From assembly GCA_041390125.1 (NCBI GenBank), contig JAWKQN010000010.1:1-64000 (forward strand): a stretch of DNA of 64,000 nucleotides, read 5' to 3'. Source of the DNA: Gemmatimonadota bacterium. GTDB lineage: Bacteria > Gemmatimonadota > Gemmatimonadetes > Longimicrobiales > Gaopeijiaceae. Shown here piece by piece: positions 55,219 to 63,200 of this stretch. Numbering within the stretch: the first letter of the stretch is position 1; the number at the start of each line of letters is the position of its first letter. Below the pieces are notes generated by a model. It did not search any database. It worked only from the letters and a program-made list of their open reading frames with translations, and was not told the DNA's origin. The translations under genes and the position numbers were made by a program.

Positions 55219-56580
55219 ATGGGCTTCGCTCCAGCTTCTTCTTCCAGACGCTCGCGTCCGCACGCCCTCGCGCAGCATCCCTCGACTCCTCCCGCCGGTG
55301 CGCCCGCACACGTCGGTCCTCCACTCCATCCTTCGCCCTTCGAACTGTCCAACGCCGAGCTGGACGCGCTCGAAGACCTGAGCGACGAGATCGCGTCGCT
55401 CGCCGCGCAGATCGACTCCGCGACGCACCGCCAGCTCACCCTGATCGCGGACTTCGACCAGCGACGGGGTTGGGAGCTGTCGGGTCACATCACGTGCGCC
55501 CACTGGTTGGCGTGGCGCACGGGAATCGATCTGGGCTCTGCGCGCGAGAAGGTGCGGGCGGCGCGCGCGCTGCCGGGGCTACCGCAGATCAGTGCCGCGC
55601 TGCAGCAGGGAGATCTGTCGTTCTCCAAGGTCCGCGCGCTCACGCGCGTGGCCGATGCGGACAACGAGACCGAGTTGCTCGAGATCGCGCTCGGCTCGAC
55701 CGCCCATCAGTTGGAACGCGTCGTGCGCGGCTGGAAGCGACACGACCGTTTGGACGAATCCGAACGGGAGCGGCTGCGTCATCGCAGTCGTGCGCTCGCG
55801 ATCTTCCCCGACGGGGACGGCATGTACGTCGTGAAGGGCCGGTTGGACCCGGAGGTGGGCGTGCTGCTGATGCGAGCGCTGGAGGCAGCCGCGGACGCGC
55901 TCTTCTGGAAGGGCCCCGACCTGGAGGGCGTCGAGGAGGGGGTGACCCCCGAGCAGCGGCGTGCCGACGCGGTGGGCCTGCTGGCCGAGCGCGCCTTGGC
56001 GGCCGGCCTCGACCAGGAGGGGGGCGGCCCGGACGCCCCGATCAGCGGCACGCGGGCCGGCCGCTACCAGGTGGTGCTGCATGTGGAGGCGGAGACCCTC
56101 AGCGCCGAGTCCGAGCCGGGCCTGTCCGAGATGGAGGACGGCACTCGCGTTGCCGCGGCAACGGCTCGGCGCATCGCATGCGACGCCGGCGTGGTGCCGA
56201 TCACGAAGAGCCCGGTCGGACGGGTCCTGGATGTGGGACGGCGGACCCGGAGCGTCCCGGCCTCGATCCGACGGGCGCTGGAGACCCGAGACCGGGGATG
56301 CCGCTTCCCCGGCTGCGGCAGGCGGTTCACAGACGCACATCACATCCTGCATTGGGCCGACGGCGGCCCCACTGCGCTCGACAACCTGATCCTGACCTGT
56401 CGCACGCACCACCGGCTGCTGCACGAAGGGGGCTGGCGCGTGGAACTGGAGCCGGATGGGCGCGCCACCTTCCGGGGTCCGACCGGAAAGCCCATCCCGG
56501 TCGTGCCGCCGCTGAAGCGACGCACGCGGGAGGAGGTCGTGCAGATGCGCGAGGAGTTGGGGATCAGTGCGGCGGGTTGA
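55219..56580 (+). CDS. DUF222 / HNH endonuclease domain protein (13E12-repeat type)
   Basis: A 453-residue protein. Residues 1-45 are a low-complexity leader. A DUF222 domain covers ~48-340 (FELSNAELDALEDLSDEIA, HITCAHWLAWRTGID, GSAREKVRAARAL). The C-terminal HNH nuclease follows, with the zinc/catalytic pattern CRFPGCG, AHHILHWADGG, DNLILTC and HHRLLHEGG. The His-His and CxxH features are intact. Such genes are multicopy in many actinobacterial genomes, where REP13E12 copies serve as phage attachment sites, and they behave like selfish or mobile elements. Here it stands alone between two different tandem-repeat arrays, without integrase or clear terminal repeats. The ATG at 55219 is the first in frame. 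Confidence 0.87.
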   Translation: MGFAPASSSRRSRPHALAQHPSTPPAGAPAHVGPPLHPSPFELSNAELDALEDLSDEIASLAAQIDSATHRQLTLIADFDQRRGWELSGHITCAHWLAWRTGIDLGSAREKVRAARALPGLPQISAALQQGDLSFSKVRALTRVADADNETELLEIALGSTAHQLERVVRGWKRHDRLDESERERLRHRSRALAIFPDGDGMYVVKGRLDPEVGVLLMRALEAAADALFWKGPDLEGVEEGVTPEQRRADAVGLLAERALAAGLDQEGGGPDAPISGTRAGRYQVVLHVEAETLSAESEPGLSEMEDGTRVAAATARRIACDAGVVPITKSPVGRVLDVGRRTRSVPASIRRALETRDRGCRFPGCGRRFTDAHHILHWADGGPTALDNLILTCRTHHRLLHEGGWRVELEPDGRATFRGPTGKPIPVVPPLKRRTREEVVQMREELGISAAG

Positions 56581-56632
56581 GGGAGCGCGGCTCCGGACCC
56601 GATTGGGATGCAGCCGGCAGTTCTGGCCGGAG

Positions 56633-56820
56633 GGTCAATGGATCGAGCGAGCGAGCCCCGCACGGCGCGTCTGGCCTGAGGGTCGATGGATCGAGCGAGC
56701 GCGTAGCCCCGCCTGGCGGGTGTGGCCCGAGGGTCGATGGATCGAGCGAGCGCAGCCCCGCCCGGCGCGTCTGGCCTGCGGGTCGATAGGTCGAGCGCGC
56801 GCGTAGCCCCGCCCGGCGGG
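56633..56820. repeat. 48-51-bp imperfect tandem repeats downstream of the HNH gene
   Basis: Units at 56633 (48 bases), 56681 (51), 56732 (49) and a partial one at 56781 share GGTCGATGGATCGAGCGAGCG and a GGCGCGTCTGGCCTG-like half. Near-multiples of three give repetitive open frames (WPEGRWIERA...) that are not believable genes. The following 56821-56890 contains only a C-run and no gene. Confidence 0.82.
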
Positions 56821-56909
56821 TCGCTCGGATCGATCCCGGGGCCGCCCCGGGCCGCGATAGCCCCCCCCGTTCGACGGGTGGGGGAGTCGTGTAGACATGA
56901 TACGCTTCC

Positions 56910-56938
56910 TAGACAGAGGTTTCTGTCTATGGTACAAT
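56910..56938 (+). promoter_or_regulatory. Strong promoter with palindromic operator, leaderless ArsR-type gene
   Basis: -35 TAGACA (56910-56915), 17 bases, -10 TACAAT (56933-56938): five of six consensus bases each. A perfect palindrome TAGACAGA-GGTT-TCTGTCTA (56910-56929) covers the -35 and most of the spacer, the classic place for a repressor to block polymerase. An extra TAGACA half-site lies at 56892. The ATG at 56945 begins 7 bases after the -10, so the message should be leaderless. Confidence 0.83.
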
Positions 56939-56944
56939 CCCCGT

Positions 56945-57565
56945 ATGCAGACACCGTTCGCCGTTTTGGAGGCTCCCGAGGTGGTGGCCGGCCTCACCCA
57001 CCCGCTCCGGGCCCGGATCCTGGCCGGATTCCGGGAGCCGCACACCGCTGCCGGGGTGGCCCGCTGGCTGGAGCTGCCGCGGCAGCAGGTGGGGCACCAT
57101 GTGCGGGCGCTCCAGGAGCAGGGCCTGCTCGACACCGTCGCCGAGCGCCGGACCGGCAACTTCGTGGCCCAGGTCCTCCAGTCCTCGGCAGCCGCCTACG
57201 CCGTCTCTCCCAGGGTGCTGGGCCCGGCCGCGCTGGATCCATCAGGTCTGCGCGACCGCTTCTCCTCCCAGTACCTCGCGGCGACCGCGGGGCGGACCCT
57301 CACTGAGCTGGGAGCCCTGCGCGACCGGGCGGACGCCCAGGGGAAGCAGCTCGCAACACTGACGGTCGACACTGTCGTCCGCTTCCGGGACCCGGAGAGC
57401 CAGGCCGCCTTCGCCCGGGAGCTCCAGGACGCCGTCGCGGCCCTGGTGGCCCGACACCACGACGCGGACGCCCCTGGTGGCCGTCCGTTCCGCGTGCTGG
57501 CCCACGCCTACCCCCGCCCAACGGCGGCCGCGGCCGACACCGCTGCCGCCCGGGAGGTGCCATGA
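56945..57565 (+). CDS. ArsR-like winged-helix transcriptional regulator
   Basis: A 206-residue DNA-binding protein. The winged HTH occupies residues ~8-80: VVAGLTHPLRARILAGFREP, AAGVARWLELPRQQVGHHVRALQEQGLL, then a wing with ERRTGNFVAQ. The C-terminal ~120 residues (LGALRDRADAQGKQ, VVRFRDPESQAAFARELQDAVAALV) probably form a dimer or ligand domain. No metal-binding Cys pattern is seen, so it is not a metal sensor. The ATG fits a leaderless message from the promoter at 56910. The palindrome there is its likely autoregulatory operator. Its stop overlaps the SRPBCC start (ATGA); ArsR-SRPBCC pairs are a common two-gene arrangement. Confidence 0.88.
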   Translation: MQTPFAVLEAPEVVAGLTHPLRARILAGFREPHTAAGVARWLELPRQQVGHHVRALQEQGLLDTVAERRTGNFVAQVLQSSAAAYAVSPRVLGPAALDPSGLRDRFSSQYLAATAGRTLTELGALRDRADAQGKQLATLTVDTVVRFRDPESQAAFARELQDAVAALVARHHDADAPGGRPFRVLAHAYPRPTAAAADTAAAREVP

Positions 57566-58566
57566 CCGACCCCCACGACCTGCGGGACGAGCGCGGCGCG
57601 TCCGCCGCCGAGCACAGCGCATCCGCCGGCGAGCGCAGCCCATCCGGTGACGAGAGCAGCGCATCCGCCGACGAGCACAGCCGGTCCGCGGAGGAGCACA
57701 CCCCGTTCGCTGACGAGCGCAGCCCGTCCGCCGCCCCGACCTCGGCCCCCTCGCGAGCCACACTCCACGGGGCTCGACCCCGGTCGGTGGAGGTAGCCGT
57801 GCAGATCCAGGCGGACCCCGCGAGTGCGTGGGAGGCGATCAGCACCGCCCGCGGCCTGGAGCGCTGGTTCCCGCTCGAGGCCTCGATCGACGCCGGCGAT
57901 CCCGGGACCATCACGCTGGCCTGGGGGCCCGACGCCAGGGGGACGGCCCGGCTCGGCGCCTGGGAGGAGGGGCGCCGCCTCGGGTGGATCGAGTCCCACG
58001 GTGGGGACGTCGAGGTCACGGTCGACCTCCACGTGGAAGGGCGGGCCGGCGGCACCGTGGTCCGGGTGGTCCAGGCCGGCTTCGACGCCGAGTCCTGGGA
58101 CGCCTACCTGGACACGCTCGTGTCGGGCTGGCGCTACTTCCTGGACCACCTGGCCCACGCCCTGGAGCGCCACCCGGGGCGGGACCGCACCATGGTCTGG
58201 GCCCGCCGCCCCGTCACCCTCGGCCGCCAGGCATGCTGGGACCGCATCCTGGGGAAGGATGGCCTGCTGGAGCTCTCCGAGGGGGTGGGCGGGCCCGATC
58301 GCCCGGATGGGGAGGCCGCGGTGCGTGCCTCGGCGCGGATCTGGAGCGGCCCGGCAGCCCGGATCCGGCAGGTCACGCCCGGCATCCACGTGGCTGCGCT
58401 GGTTCCGGACCTGGAGGATGCGCTCCTGTTCCTCGAGCTGGAGCCCGGCGGCGACCGGTTCCACCTCGGGGTGTGGCTGTCCCTCTACGGTGACAGCCGG
58501 AACCTCGCCAAGGAGCTCCAGGCCGAGCTGGACCGCGCCCTGGACGGGATGGATCTGCAGGCCTGA
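57562..58566 (+). CDS. SRPBCC/AHSA1-domain protein with N-terminal heptapeptide repeats
   Basis: A 334-residue cytoplasmic protein. Residues 9-57 are seven 7-residue repeats such as DERGASA, AEHSASA, DEHSRSA and DERSPSA, an acidic Ser-rich disordered tail. Residues ~75-200 form an AHSA1-type SRPBCC ligand-binding fold (VEVAVQIQADPASAWEAIST, LERWFPLEASI, RLGWIESHGGDVEVTV, WDAYLDTLVSGWRYFLDHL). The remaining ~130 residues look like a second, diverged SRPBCC-like half (VRASARIWSGPAARIRQVTPG, LYGDSRNLAKELQAELDRAL). It is co-translated with the ArsR-like regulator and probably binds a hydrophobic ligand relevant to that regulator. Confidence 0.83.
   Translation: MTDPHDLRDERGASAAEHSASAGERSPSGDESSASADEHSRSAEEHTPFADERSPSAAPTSAPSRATLHGARPRSVEVAVQIQADPASAWEAISTARGLERWFPLEASIDAGDPGTITLAWGPDARGTARLGAWEEGRRLGWIESHGGDVEVTVDLHVEGRAGGTVVRVVQAGFDAESWDAYLDTLVSGWRYFLDHLAHALERHPGRDRTMVWARRPVTLGRQACWDRILGKDGLLELSEGVGGPDRPDGEAAVRASARIWSGPAARIRQVTPGIHVAALVPDLEDALLFLELEPGGDRFHLGVWLSLYGDSRNLAKELQAELDRALDGMDLQA
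57586..57732 (+). repeat. Seven 21-bp in-frame repeats in the SRPBCC gene
   Basis: Codons 9-57 consist of seven 21-base units encoding acidic Ser/Ala-rich heptapeptides; units differ mainly at codons 3 and 5. The in-frame period means unit number can change without breaking the gene. Confidence 0.85.
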
Positions 58567-58629
58567 CCCCGGCGCAGGGCGCCGCAGAGGGTAGCAGCGT
58601 ACGTGGGGTCGGTCCGGGCCAGCCGCGGT

Positions 58630-59880
58630 CTACCGGAGCTGCCGCCCTTTCCAATCCCGATAGTCGGGCGAGGTCGCGGACAGGACCTCCAGCGCGGCAA
58701 CAGCGGCGTCGGCGGCGCCGGGCCCGCGGCCTTCGAGCGCTTCCGTGACCCCGGCGTAGACCCGGTCGCGGATCCCATCCGGGAGCGCCCGGAAGGCCTC
58801 CGACTGGATCTGCCAGCTCAGCGGATAGCGGAAGACCCGCGTCTCGAGATCCAGCGCCCGGAGGGTGCGTCCCTGCCCGTCCGCGGGCCCGCGGCCTGCG
58901 AACGCGCTCGCGAAGCCCGACGTGCCCTGCACCGGGACGGGCAGTCCGGCATCCCCCGTGAACGTGAGCGCCGCCACGAGCTCGCGAACCGCCCGATCCA
59001 GGCGTGCCGGCGCCTCCGATGGACCGCCCCCGCGCGCCTCCCAGGCAGCCCGTGTGATCAGGTTCTGGACGTGCAGCTGATGCTCCAGGACCAGGAGGGC
59101 CACGACGTCACTGTGGGCGCCCAGGTACGGGACCTCGGACATGGGGCCGCCCGTCAGGTCCGGCGGGAGCGCGGAGGGCAGGAGGGACACCGCCTCGCCG
59201 GTCGGCGCCCGGGCGACGTTCCCGCCGTGGCGGAGGCCCTCCGCCCGCCCCGTGACGAACCACCCACCCCAGCGGTGCTCGACCGGCGTTCGTGGCGTGG
59301 TCAGCAGCCAGCTGCCGTGTCCGGCGCTCACCCCGGAGCGCAGCGTGGGCCCGGACCCGATCAGGAAGCGTGGCACCCCCCCGCCCCCCAGCGAATAGGT
59401 GTCGTGGCACTGCAGGCAGAGATCGTTCTGGCGCGCAGCCCGCGCCCCGCCCTCCCGTTGCTGCGGCAGGAGGTAGAAGACGGGTCCCAGCCGCGGGTCG
59501 AGGGCGGCGATCTCCAGGACGTCCGAGCCCGGGACCCAGGCCACGTAGACGTCGTCGCTGAAGTAGAGGGCCCGCGGCGTGGCCGCCGAGATGTGGTCGG
59601 CCTGGAGGCTGGTACGCGAGAAGACGAGGACCTGGGAGGAGACGGGGATGCCCAGGGCGTCCAGGAGGGCGGGCAGATAGCCCCGTTCCGTGTCCCAGGC
59701 GAGGGTGCGCTCCCCCACGGCCAGCTGCCGTCCGAGACGAGCGACCGGGTCGGCCGCCTCCGAGCGCAGGTAGTGGATGTCCGGGTACTCGCGGTCGTAG
59801 AGATGGGTCTGACCGGCAGCCCCGGAGCCGACGGCCGAAAGGGCGCCCGCGATCACGAGAAGCGCGCACGTGCGATCCAT
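58630..59880 (-). CDS. Exported mono-heme c-type protein of unknown function
   Basis: A 416-residue protein. The N-terminal signal MDRTCALLVIAGALSAVGSGAAGQ is followed by a large domain. One CXXCH heme motif occurs (LCLQCHDTYSL, about residue 155), and a distal Met or His ligand could be any of several residues. WLLTTPRTPVEHRWGGWFVTGR and HSDVVALLVLEHQLHVQNLI resemble large hypothetical heme proteins found near respiratory or multiheme systems in soil bacteria; no family name is assigned. The ATG at 59880 coincides with the predicted transcription start. It is convergent with the SRPBCC gene. Likely location is the periplasm or outer surface, in electron transfer or redox sensing. Confidence 0.68.
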   Translation of the reverse strand: MDRTCALLVIAGALSAVGSGAAGQTHLYDREYPDIHYLRSEAADPVARLGRQLAVGERTLAWDTERGYLPALLDALGIPVSSQVLVFSRTSLQADHISAATPRALYFSDDVYVAWVPGSDVLEIAALDPRLGPVFYLLPQQREGGARAARQNDLCLQCHDTYSLGGGGVPRFLIGSGPTLRSGVSAGHGSWLLTTPRTPVEHRWGGWFVTGRAEGLRHGGNVARAPTGEAVSLLPSALPPDLTGGPMSEVPYLGAHSDVVALLVLEHQLHVQNLITRAAWEARGGGPSEAPARLDRAVRELVAALTFTGDAGLPVPVQGTSGFASAFAGRGPADGQGRTLRALDLETRVFRYPLSWQIQSEAFRALPDGIRDRVYAGVTEALEGRGPGAADAAVAALEVLSATSPDYRDWKGRQLR

Positions 59881-59887
59881 GACGGGA

Positions 59888-59916
59888 ACGCTAGGGCTTC
59901 GGACGATGGTTGTGAA
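59888..59916 (-). promoter_or_regulatory. Probable leaderless promoter of the c-type-heme gene
   Basis: Minus-strand TTCACA (59916-59911), 17 bases, TAGCGT (59893-59888), then 7 bases to the ATG. The geometry matches the promoter at 56910 and predicts a message beginning at the start codon. Confidence 0.5.
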
Positions 59917-59939
59917 TCCCGGCCGTCGATCCCGACGCG

Positions 59940-59953
59940 TCACCGATCGGTGA
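59940..59953. promoter_or_regulatory. Perfect 14-bp palindrome upstream of the heme-protein promoter
   Basis: TCACCGATCGGTGA is fully self-complementary and lies 24 bases upstream of the -35. A half-site, GTCACCGATC, recurs at 60054-60063. It could be an operator for the heme-protein gene or for the divergent surface-protein gene. The remaining 59954-60230 holds no gene. Confidence 0.4.
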
Positions 59954-60230
59954 TGCAGCAGCACCCGTCTGGTGCGGAGCCTCGAGCGAACGCCCTGCCC
60001 GGAAAGGCTGATCAGGCTTGATTCGAGGGTCGTCCGGGCGCGGGCTGGATGACGTCACCGATCAACGACTCAACCACCCTGGAACGGGTCGGTCATGGCC
60101 TCGGGAATGGCTTCCTTGCGCGGCTCGTCCGCGCCCGGGATGATGCTCCACCCGCCCTCCGCGGCGGGCCGTCCCCCCAGGGTCCGGTAAGGCGGTGGCA
60201 CCGCTCAGCTCCCCCTCGCGCTCCCCGGAA

Positions 60231-63200
60231 GTGATCCGGCTGGCCCGCCCGCGCCATGGCCTGGCCGGGTGTGCGGCGTACGCTCGCGCGGCCATGGGCC
60301 TCGGCGTCGTCTTCCTGGGACTCCTGTCCGCTCCCCGGGGTGCCGTGGGGCAGGTCCCGTCCGGAGTGACCGTCGCCGTGGACGGGCCGCCCACCGTCGC
60401 GGCCGGAGAGGTGTTCACGTGGTCCGTGACCGTCCGCAACGCGGCGGCCCGCTCGCGTCGGAACGTGGTGGTGGTCGACACGCTGCCCGCCCAGGCCACG
60501 GTCGTGGCCATCTCCGGAGGAGGGGTCGAAAGCGGTGGGGTGATCCGCTGGCCGCCCATCGCGTCCCTCCCGGTCGGGGGACCGCCCGTGGTGCTCACCG
60601 TCACCGTCCAGGCCCCCGCCGGCGCCGCCACCCTGACCAACACGGCCGTGGTGCTGTCGGCCCAGCCGAACCTGGACGGGCCCAAGGTGGCGTCCTTCAC
60701 CACCGTGGTGGCGGCGGGCCCTCCGCCTCCCCCTCCCCCGTCGGGTGCCGATCTGAGCATCCTCAAGACGGGCCCCCCCGTGGTGGCCAGCGAAGGGACG
60801 CTCACGTATGCGCTGACCGTCCGGAACGGCGGCCCCGACCCCGCGGTCGACGTCGTGGTGGAGGACGTGCTGCCCTCCGCGGGCCGCTTCGTCGGAGCCT
60901 CGGGCGGCGGCACCCACGCCGGTGGCGTGATCCGTTGGCCCGTGATCCCCCTCCTGGCGCCGGGCGCCCAACGGACCTTCACGGTCGAGTTCCAGGCCCC
61001 GACCGGGCCGAGCCAGCTCACCAATCGGGCCACGGTCCGCTCCGGCACGTCGGACCCCGTCCCCACCAACGACACCAGCTCGGTGCGCACGACGGTGGAG
61101 CCCCCGGTCCCGCCGGAGATCGACGTCGGGGTGACGGCGACGGGCCCGTTGAGCGTTCCCGCCGGGGGCCTGGTCACCTACACCGTGGAGGTCGTGAACA
61201 CACGGTCGGTGCCGGCGCGCGGGGTCTCGCTCCAGTTCCAGCTGCCCCCCAACGCGGCGTTCGTCTCCGCGTCCGGTGGAGCCATCCTCAACGGGGCCCT
61301 CCTCGCCTGGCCCCCCATCGCCGTGCTTCCGGTGGGAGGCCGGCTCCGCTTCACGATCACGGTGCGGGCCCCCGGCACGGGGACCCTCGAGGGGATCGCG
61401 ATCGTCACGACGCCCGGGGATGTCGACCCCGCCAACGACACGGCGCGCGTGGAGACCCGGGTGCAGGGCTCGGCGGGCGGATCCACGGATCTGGAGGTAC
61501 GCAAGTCGGGGCCTGCGCGCGTCGATCCCGGGGCCGTGGCCGTCTACCGCATCGTGGCCCGCAACCGGGGTGCGCAGTCCGCGTTCGACGTCGTGGTGGC
61601 GGACACGCTCCCCGACCCGGCCCTGGCGCAGTTCGTCTCGGCGTCGCCCGCTCCGAGCGCCCATCCGACCCCGCCCGCCGTGATCGAATGGCCGGCGCTG
61701 CCGGTGTTGGGCCCCGGAGACAGCGTCGTCTACGAGGTGCGGCTGCGGCTGCCCGTCCCGGGGGCGCGGGTCGCCGACATCGCGTCGGTGCGCTCGTCCA
61801 CGCCGGACTCGGACCCCACCAACGACGCGGACACCGCCGTCACCGAGACCGGGGGAGCCTCGACGGGCTCGACCCGACTGCGGGTGACCAAGGAGGCCGG
61901 CCGGAGCGAGGCCCAGGTCGGAGACGTGGTCCAGTACCGGATCGACGTCGAGGCCGAGGGCGTCCCCGGGGTGGACGTGCAGGACCTGCTGCCCCCTGGG
62001 TTCCTCTACGTGCCGGGAAGCACGCGGATCGGGGGCACGATCGCGGCGGATCCGACCCCCGCGGCCGGCGGCTGGCTCGACTTCGGCACGTTCCCGACCG
62101 ATCCCGTCACCGGCACCCTCCGTCTGACGCTGACCTACCGGGCCGAGATCGGTCCGTCGGCCCCGGTCGGGGAAGGCGTGAACCGGGTGCGCGTCCGGGG
62201 TGGCCCCACGACGGAGGAGTCGGAGGCCCGGGTGCGTGTCCGGGGCGCGTTCCGGGAGGAGGGCGTGATCGTCGGCTCCGTCTTCCTGGACTGCGGCTGC
62301 GACCCGGCCCAGTTGGACGGCGAGCCCGGCATCCCCGGTGTGCGGGTCTACCTGCAGGACGGGACGGCCGCCATCACCGACTCGGATGGCCGCTACAGCC
62401 TCTACGGGCTGCGGCCCCGGAACTGGATCGTGCGGGTGGATCGGTCCACCCTGCCGGCCGGTGCTGCCCTGGTGCGCCTCTCCAACCGGCACTCGGACGA
62501 CGGGGTGAGCGCCCTCGTGGATCTGACGCGGGGGGAGATGCACCGGGCGGACTTCGGCGTGACCCGCTCGGAGAGGCTCGCCGGTGAGATCGAAGCGCGG
62601 CGTCGGCAGCCGCAGGTCACCTCGGCGTTACCCGCCCCCGCCCCGGTGCTCGTGCGCGGGACCACCTTCCGGTCCCTGGTGCCCGCCACGGAGGGGCCCG
62701 TGGGTGTGCCGGGCCCGCTCGCGCCGCCCGACCCCGCGATGCCCGCGGCTGCCGGCCTCGATTCCACCGCCGTGCCCGGTGCGGTGCAGGCCGAGGTCGA
62801 GCGGGATCTGCCCGCGCCCGAGCCGCTGGCGCTGTCGGGCCTGCTCGAGGCCCGGATCGACCTGCGGTCGTCCGGCGTGGCCCTGGCCGGGGCCGACGCC
62901 TTCCAGGACCGCCTGACGCGGCTCACGTGGTCGGACGACACCCACGAGCGCACGGCCGGAGCACGAGGCTCGCTCTTCGCACACGGGGCGCTGGGGGACG
63001 GGTATACGGTCACCGCCCGGCTCGACACCGAGCCCATCCCCGACGTCCGGGTGTTCCGCGACATCGAGCCGGACGCCTTCTACCCGGTCTGGGGGGACGC
63101 CTCGCTGTCCCGCTTCGGCGCGCGCAGCACCAGCCGCTTCTTCGGCGAGGTGCGGCGGGGCGCCTCCTCCCTCACCTACGGCGACTTCCGTACGGGTCCG

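Noticed and set aside
56567..56806. A repeat-containing open frame (WPEGRWIERA units) on the plus strand
   Set aside because: It follows from a repeat of about 48 bases, starts inside the end of the HNH gene, has no ribosome site, and unit lengths of 48, 51 and 49 break the frame.
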